From assembly GCF_002441695.1 (NCBI RefSeq), contig NZ_JXJW01000006.1, positions 35,280-99,279 on the forward strand: DNA of 64,000 nt. The letters run 5' to 3'. The DNA is from Pseudolactococcus piscium. Lineage in GTDB: Bacteria > Bacillota > Bacilli > Lactobacillales > Streptococcaceae. The stretch's first letter is position 1. Every line of letters begins with the position of its first letter. The notes below the pieces were generated by a model. The model had not been told where the DNA came from, did no database searches, and worked only from the letters and a program-made list of their open reading frames with translations. Below, piece after piece: positions 1 to 11,083 of this stretch. A program made the translations under genes and the position numbers.

Positions 1-574
1 TGGTGATAACCAAGGTGAAAAATTAACAGCAACACGTAAAAATAATGTGGCGAGAGTGACGCGTCAAGATACTGGTGAGGTTGTTGCCTGGAACTTTTTT
101 GAAGCAACAGCTTTGTTTCCAGTAAATGGCAATGGTCAAGTTAGCTTATCAGATGCAGATGTTGCCCACCTCAATACTGAGATGAAGGCTGCTGGATTTG
201 AAGAACAGCTCATGAATAATCAAGAGCCAAAATTTGTAGTTGGTGAGATCGTGGAGATGGTGGCACATCCTGATTCTGATCATTTAAATATTGCCCAAGT
301 TACGATTGGTCAGGATCAAGTTGTTCAGATCGTAGCAGGTGCACCTAACGCGCGTGTTGGCATGAAAACAATCGTTGTCCTACCAGGTGCGATGATGCCA
401 AATGGTGCTTTGATTTTTGCAGGCCAGTTACGTGGTGTACCGAGTTTTGGCATGATGGCAAGTCCGCGCGAACTTGCCCTGCCTAATGCACCTCAAAAAC
501 GGGGGATCATTGAACTGGTATCAAGTGAAGTACCAGGGACAGCTTTTTCACCAGCTCAACATTGGCATAAATAA
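1..574 (+). CDS. YtpR-family tRNA-binding domain protein (5' truncated)
   Basis: The reading frame is open from base 2 to the TAA at 572-574, so the true start lies outside the window; about 190 residues are visible, close to the roughly 200 usual for the family. The first part resembles the DUF4479-type N-terminal domain. The second half, from about VVGEIVEMVAHPDSDHLNIA, is an OB-fold tRNA-binding domain like that of the PheRS beta chain and EMAP-II. The family is thought to bind tRNA or other nucleic acid, but its physiological role is not settled. The stop codon overlaps the left arm of the terminator hairpin that precedes ssb. Family assignment is good; function is inferred. Confidence 0.8.
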   Translation, partial: GDNQGEKLTATRKNNVARVTRQDTGEVVAWNFFEATALFPVNGNGQVSLSDADVAHLNTEMKAAGFEEQLMNNQEPKFVVGEIVEMVAHPDSDHLNIAQVTIGQDQVVQIVAGAPNARVGMKTIVVLPGAMMPNGALIFAGQLRGVPSFGMMASPRELALPNAPQKRGIIELVSSEVPGTAFSPAQHWHK

Positions 575-628
575 AAAATCCGAGTAGTCTATCCCCTAGT
601 TACGTATAGGTTTCTAGGAGGATTTTTT
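573..628 (+). terminator. Hairpin after ytpR that covers the ssb ribosome binding site
   Basis: AAAAAATCC (573-581) pairs with GGATTTTTT (620-628). Inside the stem are a 3x3 internal loop and three more pairs (TAG 585-587 with CTA 614-616). The right arm ends in six T and contains most of the AGGAGG (616-621) used by ssb. In a transcript coming from ytpR it should act as a terminator and hide that ribosome binding site. Confidence 0.55.
601..608 (+). promoter_or_regulatory. Candidate ComX (cin-box) promoter for ssb
   Basis: TACGTATA at 601-608 matches the streptococcal/lactococcal cin-box TACGAATA at 7 of 8 positions. It lies where a -10 element should, about 22 bases before the start codon and just ahead of AGGAGG (616-621). 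Late-competence ssb genes in streptococci have this arrangement. No vegetative -35/-10 pair is obvious here. Function is inferred from position and similarity. Confidence 0.45.
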
Positions 629-630
629 AA

Positions 631-1026
631 ATGATGAATAAAAGTTTATTGATTGGTCGATTAACTGCAACGCCTGAACTGAGAAAAACAGCAACAGAAA
701 AATCTGTCATCCGTAGTACACTTGCTGTAAATAGACAGTTTAAAACTGCTGATGGCGAACGTGGGGTCGACTTCTTATCGATTGTCATATGGGGGAAATC
801 AGCAGAGTTATTTGTAGCCTATGCCCAGAAAGGTAGCCTGATATCGATTGAAGGTGAGCTTCGTAGTAGACGTTACGATGATAAATCTGGTGTCACGCAC
901 TATGTCACAGAAGTGTTATGTCACCAGTTTAATTTATTGGAGAGCAAGGCTGCGGTTGCTTTAAGAGAAAATAATGCCACGTCATTAGAAGATGTGATGT
1001 TAGCATCAGATGACCTACCCTTTTAA
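631..1026 (+). CDS. ssbB: Single-stranded DNA-binding protein, small SsbB type
   Basis: The product has 131 residues with one N-terminal OB fold (MNKSLLIGRLTATPELRKT ... SLISIEGELRSRRYDD). It lacks the long Gly/Gln-rich linker of the replicative SsbA, although it still ends in an acidic DDLPF tip like the partner-binding tail of SSBs. Length and shape match the competence-induced SsbB of streptococci, which coats incoming single-stranded DNA during transformation. The ATG at 631 is chosen over 634 because AGGAGG is 9 bases upstream. The cin-box-like element just before it supports a transformation role, but housekeeping use cannot be excluded. Confidence 0.85.
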   Translation: MMNKSLLIGRLTATPELRKTATEKSVIRSTLAVNRQFKTADGERGVDFLSIVIWGKSAELFVAYAQKGSLISIEGELRSRRYDDKSGVTHYVTEVLCHQFNLLESKAAVALRENNATSLEDVMLASDDLPF

Positions 1027-1036
1027 ACTGCATCAG

Positions 1037-1060
1037 ATCCCACTTATAGTTGGGATTTTA
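1037..1060 (+). terminator. Probable terminator after ssb
   Basis: ATCCCA (1037-1042) pairs with TGGGAT (1051-1056) and is followed by TTTA. The stem is short and the T-run weak. The rest of the gap to the groES promoter shows nothing recognisable. Confidence 0.45.
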
Positions 1061-1173
1061 TGATACTCAAAATATCTTGGAAAGTTCATAAAGGCTATTT
1101 CAGGGATACATGAACGAGCAAGGTCAACCTCTAGATAGAGTAGGACTTGTCTTATAGAAAACGAAACAAATTC

Positions 1174-1202
1174 TTGACTATTCCTGACCAAGTGCGTATA
1201 AT
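1174..1202 (+). promoter_or_regulatory. Sigma-A promoter of groES-groEL
   Basis: TTGACT (1174-1179) and a perfect TATAAT (1197-1202) are separated by 17 bases. CIRCE begins 8 bases after the -10, so it covers the transcription start. Confidence 0.85.
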
Positions 1203-1209
1203 TAAATCA

Positions 1210-1236
1210 TTAGCACTCTTACGTATTGAGTGCCAA
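1210..1236 (+). promoter_or_regulatory. CIRCE operator (HrcA binding site)
   Basis: TTAGCACTC (1210-1218), a 9-base spacer and GAGTGCCAA (1228-1236) match the consensus TTAGCACTC-N9-GAGTGCTAA with one difference in the right arm. HrcA is known to repress groESL from this element and to release it on heat shock. Confidence 0.95.
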
Positions 1237-1264
1237 AAATTAAAAATAATTGGAGGCTTACCAA

Positions 1265-3225
<1,961 letters not shown>

Positions 3226-3231
3226 TCAGTT

Positions 3232-3266
3232 AAAAGAATCCTTTGTTTATGAGGGTTCTTTTATTG
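3232..3266 (+). terminator. Terminator of groES-groEL
   Basis: AAAAGAATCC (3232-3241) pairs with GGGTTCTTTT (3253-3262), ten pairs with one G-T wobble, followed by a T-rich stretch. Confidence 0.8.
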
Positions 3267-3347
3267 TTTTTCTCCTTATGTTTAGTTTGGTGCGCAAAAG
3301 TGCGCACAGAATAAAGACAGACAGTCCCAAGAAATTTGATTGATTTC

Positions 3348-3357
3348 ACGAACTTTC
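3348..3357 (+). promoter_or_regulatory. Candidate PurR site (PurBox) upstream of purA
   Basis: ACGAACTTTC (3348-3357) resembles the lactococcal PurBox core (CGAAC followed by an A/T-rich trinucleotide). Its G is about 75 bases before the predicted purA start site, near the -76 position known for PurR-activated lactococcal promoters. The flanking AWWW part of the consensus is not well conserved. Confidence 0.4.
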
Positions 3358-3409
3358 TTCAAAAGCACCTGATAAAAACCCTAGAACGGTGGTAATAACT
3401 TACTAGATT

Positions 3410-3418
3410 TGTTATAAT
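3410..3418 (+). promoter_or_regulatory. Extended -10 promoter of purA
   Basis: TGTTATAAT (3410-3418) is a perfect TGn-extended -10. No good -35 is visible, which fits an activator-dependent promoter. The predicted start is near 3425. Confidence 0.65.
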
Positions 3419-3447
3419 TAAGTGTTGCAATTTTAGCAAGTTTTTAA

Positions 3448-4779
<1,332 letters not shown>

Positions 4780-4789
4780 GAAAAATAAG

Positions 4790-4815
4790 ACAGTGCTCGC
4801 TTGAGTGCTGTTTTA
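4790..4815 (+). terminator. Terminator of purA
   Basis: ACAGTGCTC (4790-4798) pairs with GAGTGCTGT (4803-4811), nine pairs including two wobbles, with a GCTT loop and a TTTTA tail. Confidence 0.75.
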
Positions 4816-4895
4816 TATATGGGAAATGATAGTCGCTAACTGTCGATTTTCCAGGCTGATTTTAATCGCGTCAAGTGGTTCATTTGGTCATATTT

Positions 4896-4904
4896 TGGTA
4901 TACT
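4896..4904 (+). promoter_or_regulatory. Extended -10 promoter of pepN
   Basis: TGGTATACT (4896-4904) is a TGn-extended -10. The start site is predicted at about 4911, giving a leader of about 50 bases to the ATG at 4964. Another ATG at 4913 lies almost at the start site. Confidence 0.6.
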
Positions 4905-4963
4905 AGATAGGTATGAATTATTATTGTTTGAGAATTTTTCCAAACAAATCAATGGAGGCATGT

Positions 4964-7498
4964 ATGCAAGCATTTAAACACTTATATAACGATTTTAAAC
5001 CAGAAAATTATCATATTTTTCTGGATGTTAACCGTGAGACGAAACAGTTTTCAGGTGACGTGACAGTTACAGGTGAAGCACTGACACGTGATTTAGCTTT
5101 CCACCAAAAAGACTTAGCCATTACTTCTGTTTTAGTGGACGGCCAAGCAGTGGACTTCACTTTAGATGAGGCGTCAGAGACAGTTGCATTCACTATTGCT
5201 AAAACAGGCAATGTAGCAGTTGCGTTCAGCTATTCAGCTGACTTAACAGATAACATGACAGGTATCTATCCATCATACTATGAAGTAGCTGGTGTCAAAA
5301 AACAATTGGTTGGCACACAGTTTGAAACACATTTTGCCCGTCAAGCTTTCCCATCTATCGATGAGCCAGCTGCCAAAGCAACGTTTGATTTATCAGTTAA
5401 GTTTGATGAAAAAGATGGTGAATCGATTGTGTCAAATATGCCAAAAGTGTCAAATGAAGATGGTATCCACACATTTGATACAACAGTGAAAATGTCATCT
5501 TATCTACTTGCCTTTGTTTTTGGTGATATGCAATCAAAACTGGGTCAAACCAAGACTGGCACACAAGTTGGGGTATTCTCAACACAAGCACATAAAGCAG
5601 CGGCCTTAGATTTCCCGCTTGATATTGCCATTCGCGTGATTGAATTTTATGAAGATTACTTCAAGGTTGCTTATCCATTGCCGCATTCTTGGCATATTGG
5701 CCTACCAGATTTCTCGGCAGGTGCTATGGAAAACTGGGGGGCGATCACTTATCGTGAGGTTGCTTTGTTAGCTGATCCAGATAACTCAACACTCGAGAGT
5801 CGCCAATACGTTGCCTTAGTTATCGCACATGAGCTTGCCCACCAATGGTTTGGAGATCTTGTAACCATGGAGTGGTGGGATGATCTATGGTTGAATGAGT
5901 CATTTGCCAACATGATGGAGTACGTAGCGATTGATGCTATCGAACCTGACTGGCACATTTGGGAGCAGTTTTCTCTAGCTGAAGCCCCAATGGCCCTTAA
6001 CCGTGATGCCATCGATGGCGTACAAAGTGTCCATGTCGCAGTCAATCATCCTGATGAAATCAATACCTTATTTGACGGTGCCATTGTTTATGCAAAAGGC
6101 GCGCGTCTGATGGTGATGCTCCGCAAATGGTTGGGAGATAGAGATTTCTCAGCAGGACTCCAAGCTTACTTTGAAACACACCAATATGGCAATACAGTCG
6201 GATCTGATTTGTGGGCAGCTTTGTCAACAGCATCAGGTCGTGATGTTTCAGCCTTTATGACATCTTGGGTTGACCAACCAGGCTATCCAGTGTTATCAGT
6301 CACTGTGGATGGGGATGCGCTTGTTCTCAGCCAACACCAATTTTTCACTGGACAAGGTGTCGATGAAAGCCGCTTATGGCATATCCCGCTAAACACGAAC
6401 TGGACTGGTCTACCTGATGTCTTATCAGGAAAAGAAGTGCGTATCCCTGGTTTTGCTAAGTTATCAGCTGAAAATGGGGAACAACCCTTAAGATTCAATG
6501 CTGAAAATGCGGCACATTATCTGGTCAACTATTCAGATGAGCTAAATGAAAAAGTTGTGTCTAGCATCCAAACATATGATGCCATTACAAAAGTGCAACT
6601 GATCCAATCAGCCTTGAAGCTTGCTGAAGGTGGTCTAGCAGACTATGCAGCCTTGGTTACCTTATTAGCTAAGTTTGACAATGAAACAGCTAACCCAGTC
6701 AATGCAGCAGTCTCACAAGCTTTGAAAGCACTTGAAATCTTCATCGATGAAGATTCAGCATCTGAAGCAGATTTCAAACAATTTGTTGGCAAGTTATTTG
6801 ATGCCCAATACAAACGCCTAGGCTGGGATAAAGTTGCTGGAGAGTCATTTAACGACGAACAACTGCGTGCTTTACCAATTTCATGGGAAGTATATGCTGG
6901 CAATGCAGATGCAGTCGCAAATTCAACAGCTATTTTTGCGCAACATGCATCCGATATTCACAGCATTTCAGCTGACATCAGACAAATTGTCTTGAAAAAT
7001 CAAATTGTTGAACAGGAGACGTCTGAGTTAGTTAAGCAGTATTTTGATGCTTATGCCAATACAACAGATCAGACTTTCCAACGTGAGCTAAACGTTGCCG
7101 TATCTAGTACGAAAAATACAGCAACTGTTGCTGAAATTATCACGCAGTATACCAATACTGACTTGGTTAAACCACAAGATTTACGCTTCTGGTTCTCATC
7201 ACTTATTCGTCGTGACTTTTCTCAAGATGCTGCTTTTGCGTGGCTTGTTAAAAACTGGGATTGGGTACAAGAAAAATTAGGTGGTGACATGGCATCAGGT
7301 GATTTCATCAAAGTTATCGGTAACAGTTTTGATACTGCCGCTAAACTTACAGCCTTCATTAGTTTCACAAATCGTTTTAAAGACGAACCGGCCTTTAAAC
7401 GCATCGTTGAGATGGCGAAAACACAGATCACTAGCAAGATTGAGCTTTTAGCATCACAGAAAGAAAAAGTGCAAGCAGCACTTGCTAAAGCAGTCTAA
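4964..7498 (+). CDS. pepN: Aminopeptidase N (M1 metallopeptidase)
   Basis: This 844-residue zinc aminopeptidase removes N-terminal residues from peptides taken up from casein or other proteins. The exopeptidase motif GAMEN is followed by the zinc site HELAHQWFG (His289, Glu290, His293) and the third ligand in WLNESFA. An ERAP1-like C-terminal domain follows. The ATG at 4964 is chosen because GGAGG lies at 4954-4958 and the downstream sequence aligns with the usual PepN N-terminus. An in-frame ATG at 4913 would add 17 residues and could be used by a near-leaderless transcript. No signal peptide; cytosolic. Confidence 0.95.
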   Translation: MQAFKHLYNDFKPENYHIFLDVNRETKQFSGDVTVTGEALTRDLAFHQKDLAITSVLVDGQAVDFTLDEASETVAFTIAKTGNVAVAFSYSADLTDNMTGIYPSYYEVAGVKKQLVGTQFETHFARQAFPSIDEPAAKATFDLSVKFDEKDGESIVSNMPKVSNEDGIHTFDTTVKMSSYLLAFVFGDMQSKLGQTKTGTQVGVFSTQAHKAAALDFPLDIAIRVIEFYEDYFKVAYPLPHSWHIGLPDFSAGAMENWGAITYREVALLADPDNSTLESRQYVALVIAHELAHQWFGDLVTMEWWDDLWLNESFANMMEYVAIDAIEPDWHIWEQFSLAEAPMALNRDAIDGVQSVHVAVNHPDEINTLFDGAIVYAKGARLMVMLRKWLGDRDFSAGLQAYFETHQYGNTVGSDLWAALSTASGRDVSAFMTSWVDQPGYPVLSVTVDGDALVLSQHQFFTGQGVDESRLWHIPLNTNWTGLPDVLSGKEVRIPGFAKLSAENGEQPLRFNAENAAHYLVNYSDELNEKVVSSIQTYDAITKVQLIQSALKLAEGGLADYAALVTLLAKFDNETANPVNAAVSQALKALEIFIDEDSASEADFKQFVGKLFDAQYKRLGWDKVAGESFNDEQLRALPISWEVYAGNADAVANSTAIFAQHASDIHSISADIRQIVLKNQIVEQETSELVKQYFDAYANTTDQTFQRELNVAVSSTKNTATVAEIITQYTNTDLVKPQDLRFWFSSLIRRDFSQDAAFAWLVKNWDWVQEKLGGDMASGDFIKVIGNSFDTAAKLTAFISFTNRFKDEPAFKRIVEMAKTQITSKIELLASQKEKVQAALAKAV

Positions 7499-7510
7499 TT
7501 ATGGTAGAAT
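7482..7510 (+). promoter_or_regulatory. Promoter of rplU-prp-rpmA
   Basis: TTGCTA (7482-7487), a 17-base spacer and TAGAAT (7505-7510) with an upstream TGG extension. It overlaps the last codons of pepN. The start site is predicted near 7517. Confidence 0.65.
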
Positions 7511-7516
7511 AATAAC

Positions 7517-7610
7517 GTTGTCTTTGTGAGTTTCATAAAGTGCAACCGCACGAGGTAAGGTTTAAGTGACTTAGTCCACCTGCTTAGGCGAGTCTAACAT
7601 ACCAAATTAT
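7517..7610 (+). ncRNA. Candidate L21 ribosomal protein leader
   Basis: About 110 untranslated bases separate the rplU promoter from its start codon. They contain GC-rich blocks (GCAACCGCACGAGG and GCTTAGGCGAG) typical of a structured leader, followed by the ribosome binding site AAGGAGG. Firmicute rplU genes are known to carry an autoregulatory L21 leader (Rfam L21_leader). I assign it from position and appearance; a covariance search would be needed to confirm. Confidence 0.5.
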
Positions 7611-7627
7611 AAGGAGGAAACACGCAA

Positions 7628-7939
7628 ATGACTTATGCAATCGTAAAAACTGGCGGGAAACAAGTTAAAGTTGAAGTTGGTCAAGCAATCTACGTTGAGA
7701 AATTGGACGTTGAAGCTGGCGCTACTGTGACTTTTGACGAAGTTGTACTTGTTGGTGGTGAAAAAACTGTGATTGGTGCGCCATTCGTAACTGGTGCAAC
7801 TGTTGTCGCAGAAGTTGAGAAACAAGGTAAACAAAAGAAAGTTGTTACTTTCAAATACAAACCTAAAAAACACTCACACCGTAAACAAGGTCACCGTCAA
7901 CCGTATACAAAAGTGATCATCAAAGAAATCAACGCTTAA
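7628..7939 (+). CDS. rplU: 50S ribosomal protein L21
   Basis: The 103-residue protein has the L21 signature ([19 protein letters not shown] ... [19 protein letters not shown]). It binds 23S rRNA in the large subunit. It heads the conserved operon rplU-prp-rpmA, with AAGGAGG ahead of the ATG and a probable autoregulatory leader upstream. Normal length. Confidence 0.98.
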   Translation: MTYAIVKTGGKQVKVEVGQAIYVEKLDVEAGATVTFDEVVLVGGEKTVIGAPFVTGATVVAEVEKQGKQKKVVTFKYKPKKHSHRKQGHRQPYTKVIIKEINA

Positions 7940-7954
7940 TCGCGTCTTTCAAAT

Positions 7955-8287
7955 ATGATTAACATCAAGTTTACTCGGAAAAATGATCAGATTACACGGT
8001 TCGTTATTACAGGACATGCCTTTGATGGTAAAATCGCCCACGACATTGTTTGTGCTGGCGTATCAAGTCTTGCGATAACAACGGTGAATTCCTTTGAGAT
8101 ACTTGCCCATTTTCGTCCTTTGGTCGAAGTGGACGAAGTTGAAGGTGGCTTTCTCGACTGTGAAATCCTATCAGACTTATCCGACAAACAAGCTGAAATT
8201 GCCCAGATATTACTGCAAAATCTTGAGAATGGTGTTAAAGCCATTGCAGATGAGGCAGCATATCGTAATTTCATTAGTGTTACTTAA
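7955..8287 (+). CDS. prp: Ribosomal-processing cysteine protease Prp
   Basis: The 110-residue product belongs to the YsxB/Prp family. The catalytic pair is visible in GHAFDGKIAHDIVCAGVSSL: the His of GHA and the Cys of IVCAGVS. Prp removes the N-terminal extension of ribosomal protein L27 before it enters the ribosome. The substrate gene rpmA follows and its product carries the matching extension. The start lies 15 bases after rplU with no recognisable Shine-Dalgarno, suggesting translational coupling or deliberately low expression. Confidence 0.93.
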   Translation: MINIKFTRKNDQITRFVITGHAFDGKIAHDIVCAGVSSLAITTVNSFEILAHFRPLVEVDEVEGGFLDCEILSDLSDKQAEIAQILLQNLENGVKAIADEAAYRNFISVT

Positions 8288-8323
8288 GTGTAACCTACTA
8301 ATAAATCAAGGAGGAAAAACCCT

Positions 8324-8614
8324 ATGTTGAAAATGAATCTATCGTTGTTCGCCCACAAAAAAGGTGGTGGTTCAACTTCCAATGGTCGTGATTCACAATC
8401 TAAACGTCTTGGCTCAAAAGCTGCTGACGGACAAACTGTGTCTGGCGGATCAATTCTTTATCGTCAACGCGGTACTAAAATTCACCCAGGTGAAAACGTT
8501 GGCCGTGGTGGAGATGATACACTTTTCGCTAAAATCGAAGGCGTTGTAAAATTTGAACGTTTCGGTCGCGACAGAAAAAAAGTTTCTGTTTATCCAGTAG
8601 CTAAAAAAGCTTAA
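8324..8614 (+). CDS. rpmA: 50S ribosomal protein L27 with cleavable N-terminus
   Basis: The 96-residue precursor starts [20 protein letters not shown]. The [10 protein letters not shown] part is the Firmicute-type extension cut by Prp between Ala and His. Mature L27 reaches into the peptidyl-transferase centre with its new N-terminus. [17 protein letters not shown] and the rest are standard L27. AAGGAGG precedes the ATG. Last gene of the L21 operon. Confidence 0.98.
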   Translation: MLKMNLSLFAHKKGGGSTSNGRDSQSKRLGSKAADGQTVSGGSILYRQRGTKIHPGENVGRGGDDTLFAKIEGVVKFERFGRDRKKVSVYPVAKKA

Positions 8615-8643
8615 TCGCTTAAAGCATCCCAGATTAACAGTAT

Positions 8644-8679
8644 AAAGAAAAGTTTGACAAAAATCAGGCTTTTTCTTTT
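8644..8679 (+). terminator. Terminator of the L21-L27 operon
   Basis: AAAGAAAAG (8644-8652) pairs with CTTTTTCTTT (8669-8678) with one bulged T, and the right arm is itself T-rich. Confidence 0.6.
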
Positions 8680-8738
8680 GCTATCAAGTTATATGATAAA
8701 TTGCGGGTAGTAGGCTATCCATCAAAAGAGGAGATGAC

Positions 8739-9965
8739 ATGATTAATCCAAAAATGACAGACCGGTTTTTACGCTATGTCAAGCGCAATACACGCTCAGA
8801 TGAAGCAAGTATGACAGTACCAACCACACAGTCTCAAGTTGAATTTGCAGCCCTATTAGCTGATGAGATGCGTGAAATTGGTGTTGAAAACGTCCATTAT
8901 TTGCCTAGTAATGGGTATGTTATCGGTACAATTCCAGCGACGACAGATAAAGTCGTGCGTAAAATCGGCTTGATTTCTCATTTAGATACTGCAGATTTTA
9001 ATGCTGAAGGTGTCAATCCACAGCTTATCGAGAATTATGATGGTAAGGCGATTGCCTTAGGCGCTAGTGCCTATTCACTTGATCCTAAAGATTTTCCTAA
9101 TCTAAACAATTACCTAGGTCAAACTTTGATTACGACAGATGGCACGACGCTTTTAGGCGCAGATGACAAAGCAGGTATCGCTGAAATTATGACAGCTGCG
9201 GATTATTTACTACAGCATCCTGAAATCGAACATGGGGAAATTCGGATTGGTTTTGGTCCTGATGAGGAAATTGGCGTTGGTGCTGACCTCTTTGATGTGG
9301 TAGACTTTGATGTTGATTTTGCCTACACGATAGATGGTGGCCCTCTAGGTGAGTTAGAATATGAAACCTTTAATGCTGCTGGTGTAACAGTTACCATCGC
9401 CGGTCGAAATGTTCACCCTGGGACTGCTAAAAATCAGATGATCAATGCCTTACAACTAGCAAATGATTTTCATAATCGCTTGCCAGAAGCAGCACGTCCA
9501 GAGCTTACAGATGGTCGTCAAGGGTTTTATCACCTAGCCTCACTAACGGGTACGCCAGAAGCAGCAGAGATGACCTACATCATACGAGACCATGATCGGA
9601 AAGTATTTGAAGAGATGAAGGCTAATCTGTTAGCCATAGCAGACGAGTTGAATGCTTCTTTTGATCAAGCGCGGCTTACTGCGACAGTCAAGGATCAATA
9701 TTATAATATGGCTGAAGTGATTGAAAAAGATATGTCTATCGTTACGCTAGCAGAAACAGCAATGAAAAATTTAGGTATCACACCGAAAATTGAACCTGTT
9801 CGTGGCGGTACAGATGGCTCTAAAATCTCCTTCATGGGTATTCCGACACCAAATATTTTTGCAGGTGGCGAAAATATGCATGGCCGATTTGAATTTGTCA
9901 GTTTGGAGACGATGCAAGCTGCAGTAGATACAATCATCGAGATTGTGACATTAAACGCTAAATAA
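8739..9965 (+). CDS. pepT: Peptidase T (tripeptide aminopeptidase)
   Basis: This 408-residue M20B metallopeptidase removes N-terminal residues from tripeptides in the cytosol, a late step of peptide use. Visible metal and catalytic motifs are SHLDTAD (His81, Asp83), GADDKAG (bridging Asp), GPDEEIG, DGG, the dimerisation-domain NVHPGTAKN, and the C-terminal RGGTDGS and [11 protein letters not shown]. Full length and intact. It has GAGGAGATGAC just before the ATG and a strong terminator after it, so it is monocistronic. Confidence 0.96.
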   Translation: MINPKMTDRFLRYVKRNTRSDEASMTVPTTQSQVEFAALLADEMREIGVENVHYLPSNGYVIGTIPATTDKVVRKIGLISHLDTADFNAEGVNPQLIENYDGKAIALGASAYSLDPKDFPNLNNYLGQTLITTDGTTLLGADDKAGIAEIMTAADYLLQHPEIEHGEIRIGFGPDEEIGVGADLFDVVDFDVDFAYTIDGGPLGELEYETFNAAGVTVTIAGRNVHPGTAKNQMINALQLANDFHNRLPEAARPELTDGRQGFYHLASLTGTPEAAEMTYIIRDHDRKVFEEMKANLLAIADELNASFDQARLTATVKDQYYNMAEVIEKDMSIVTLAETAMKNLGITPKIEPVRGGTDGSKISFMGIPTPNIFAGGENMHGRFEFVSLETMQAAVDTIIEIVTLNAK

Positions 9966-10000
9966 AATAAATCAGGACGCAATCTGCGTCCTGATTTATT
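9966..10000. terminator. Bidirectional terminator between pepT and usp
   Basis: Perfect 15-base arms, AATAAATCAGGACGC (9966-9980) and its complement (9986-10000), around a 5-base loop. The A/T-rich flanks let it work for both converging genes. Confidence 0.9.
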
Positions 10001-10002
10001 GT

Positions 10003-10437
10003 TTAACGAATGATCAATGTATCACATTTAGCATGTGTGACGATATATTGGGCAACAGAACCGATAAACAAACGTTCTATATAACTTAACCCGGTTGCAC
10101 CGATCATCACCAAATCGACTTGCTCTTCAGTGGGAATGGTTGTTGCCATCATCACTTTTGGAGAGCCAAATTCAACAATTGTTTTGATGCGTGTTACACC
10201 TGCTGCTCGTGCTTCATCAGCAAAGTCAGCAATCAATTGATCAGCGCCTCTTTTTGTATCATCAGCTACCATGGTATCGTAGGTAGAAATACTTTGGAAA
10301 GCACGTAAATCTATCACATTGACAAGTAAGAGTTCGGCGTCATTACGAATTGCCACGGCAACCGCTTTATCAAAAGCATTTGCTGATTCAACTGAACCAT
10401 CAATACCGACTAAAATTTTCTTGTATCCTTGAATCAT
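10003..10437 (-). CDS. Universal stress protein, UspA family
   Basis: The 144-residue single-domain Usp begins MIQGYKKILVGIDGS. It carries the ATP-binding pattern G-x2-G-x9-G-S (GATGLSYIERLFIGS). Such proteins bind ATP and help survival under starvation or stress; the precise role of this copy is unknown. Its ribosome binding site, read on the minus strand, is GGAGGAAC. A leader of about 100 bases holding a long inverted repeat lies upstream. Confidence 0.92.
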   Translation of the reverse strand: MIQGYKKILVGIDGSVESANAFDKAVAVAIRNDAELLLVNVIDLRAFQSISTYDTMVADDTKRGADQLIADFADEARAAGVTRIKTIVEFGSPKVMMATTIPTEEQVDLVMIGATGLSYIERLFIGSVAQYIVTHAKCDTLIIR

Positions 10438-10483
10438 TTCTGTTCCTCCATGAACTAGTTAACCCGATAGTTTATATGACTCA

Positions 10484-10528
10484 TGATAGACACAGTCACA
10501 CGAATTCCCATTAATCGTGTGTCTATCA
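10484..10528 (-). repeat. Long inverted repeat in the usp leader
   Basis: TGATAGA (10484-10490) pairs with TCTATCA (10522-10528), and CACACGA (10497-10503) pairs with TCGTGTG (10515-10521). There is a 6-base bulge on the left side and an 11-base loop. It lies between the predicted usp start site and its start codon and has no T-run, so it looks like an mRNA leader structure or an operator. Confidence 0.6.
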
Positions 10529-10542
10529 CATCATCTACTGCT

Positions 10543-10571
10543 ATTATATGCTCATTTTATGAAAAAGTAAA
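10543..10571 (-). promoter_or_regulatory. Promoter of usp
   Basis: On the minus strand a perfect TATAAT (10548-10543) lies 17 bases from a weak -35, TTTACT (10571-10566). The start site is predicted near 10536. Confidence 0.5.
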
Positions 10572-10661
10572 AGAATAATGAAAAAAATATGACGTATTGA
10601 TGTTATTTTCATGTACATATCATGAATGGATAGCTGACCACAAGAATTTTAAGCCAGATTA

Positions 10662-10670
10662 TGCTATAAT
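10662..10670 (+). promoter_or_regulatory. Extended -10 promoter of the small gene at 10700
   Basis: TGCTATAAT (10662-10670) is a perfect TGn-extended -10. No good -35. Confidence 0.6.
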
Positions 10671-10699
10671 AAGCGATATCAATTAATTGGGGATGTGAG

Positions 10700-10987
10700 A
10701 TGAAAAAAATGTCTGATGATGAGTTTGAGAAACAAATTCATCATATGCGCGAAATTTATGTTGAAAATCATGATAAAAGTGATTTGAGACCTAGTTTTGA
10801 TGTAAAGTCATCATTCTTTGATCGTTTTCGTAGCCTGGAGAGTCAAAAGGCAAAGTTGCGCAGACAGTTATCAGAATTAGAAATTAAGCGTTGTCGTGCG
10901 ACTTTAGATAAGAAATCAGATCAAAAACTAGACCAGAAGTTAGCCCTGAAAAAGGCACTATATAAAAAATTATTGGATGATAAGTGA
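10700..10987 (+). CDS. Small charged coiled-coil protein of unknown function
   Basis: I do not recognise this 95-residue protein. It is strongly charged, without a signal peptide or membrane segment. Residues 45-95 are rich in Lys, Leu, Glu and Arg in heptad-like spacing (SLESQKAKLRRQLSELEIKR), suggesting a coiled coil. It has its own extended -10 promoter, a weak GGGG/GTGAG ribosome binding site and an ATG at 700. It precedes the antiporter gene by about 100 bases, without a clear terminator between them. Coding potential is supported by promoter, length and composition. Confidence 0.7.
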   Translation: MKKMSDDEFEKQIHHMREIYVENHDKSDLRPSFDVKSSFFDRFRSLESQKAKLRRQLSELEIKRCRATLDKKSDQKLDQKLALKKALYKKLLDDK

Positions 10988-11083
10988 ACCTCCGATTTTT
11001 TTTGCTAGGACTTAAATAGGTTAATCTATTTTTGAAAAAGTTACAGGTCATATTATGTTGACAAGGAAAGGAGACAAATAAGC

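Noticed and set aside
3290..3307. GTGCGC...GCGCAC inverted repeat after groEL
   Set aside because: Short stem without T-run, after an already complete terminator; no known operator matches.
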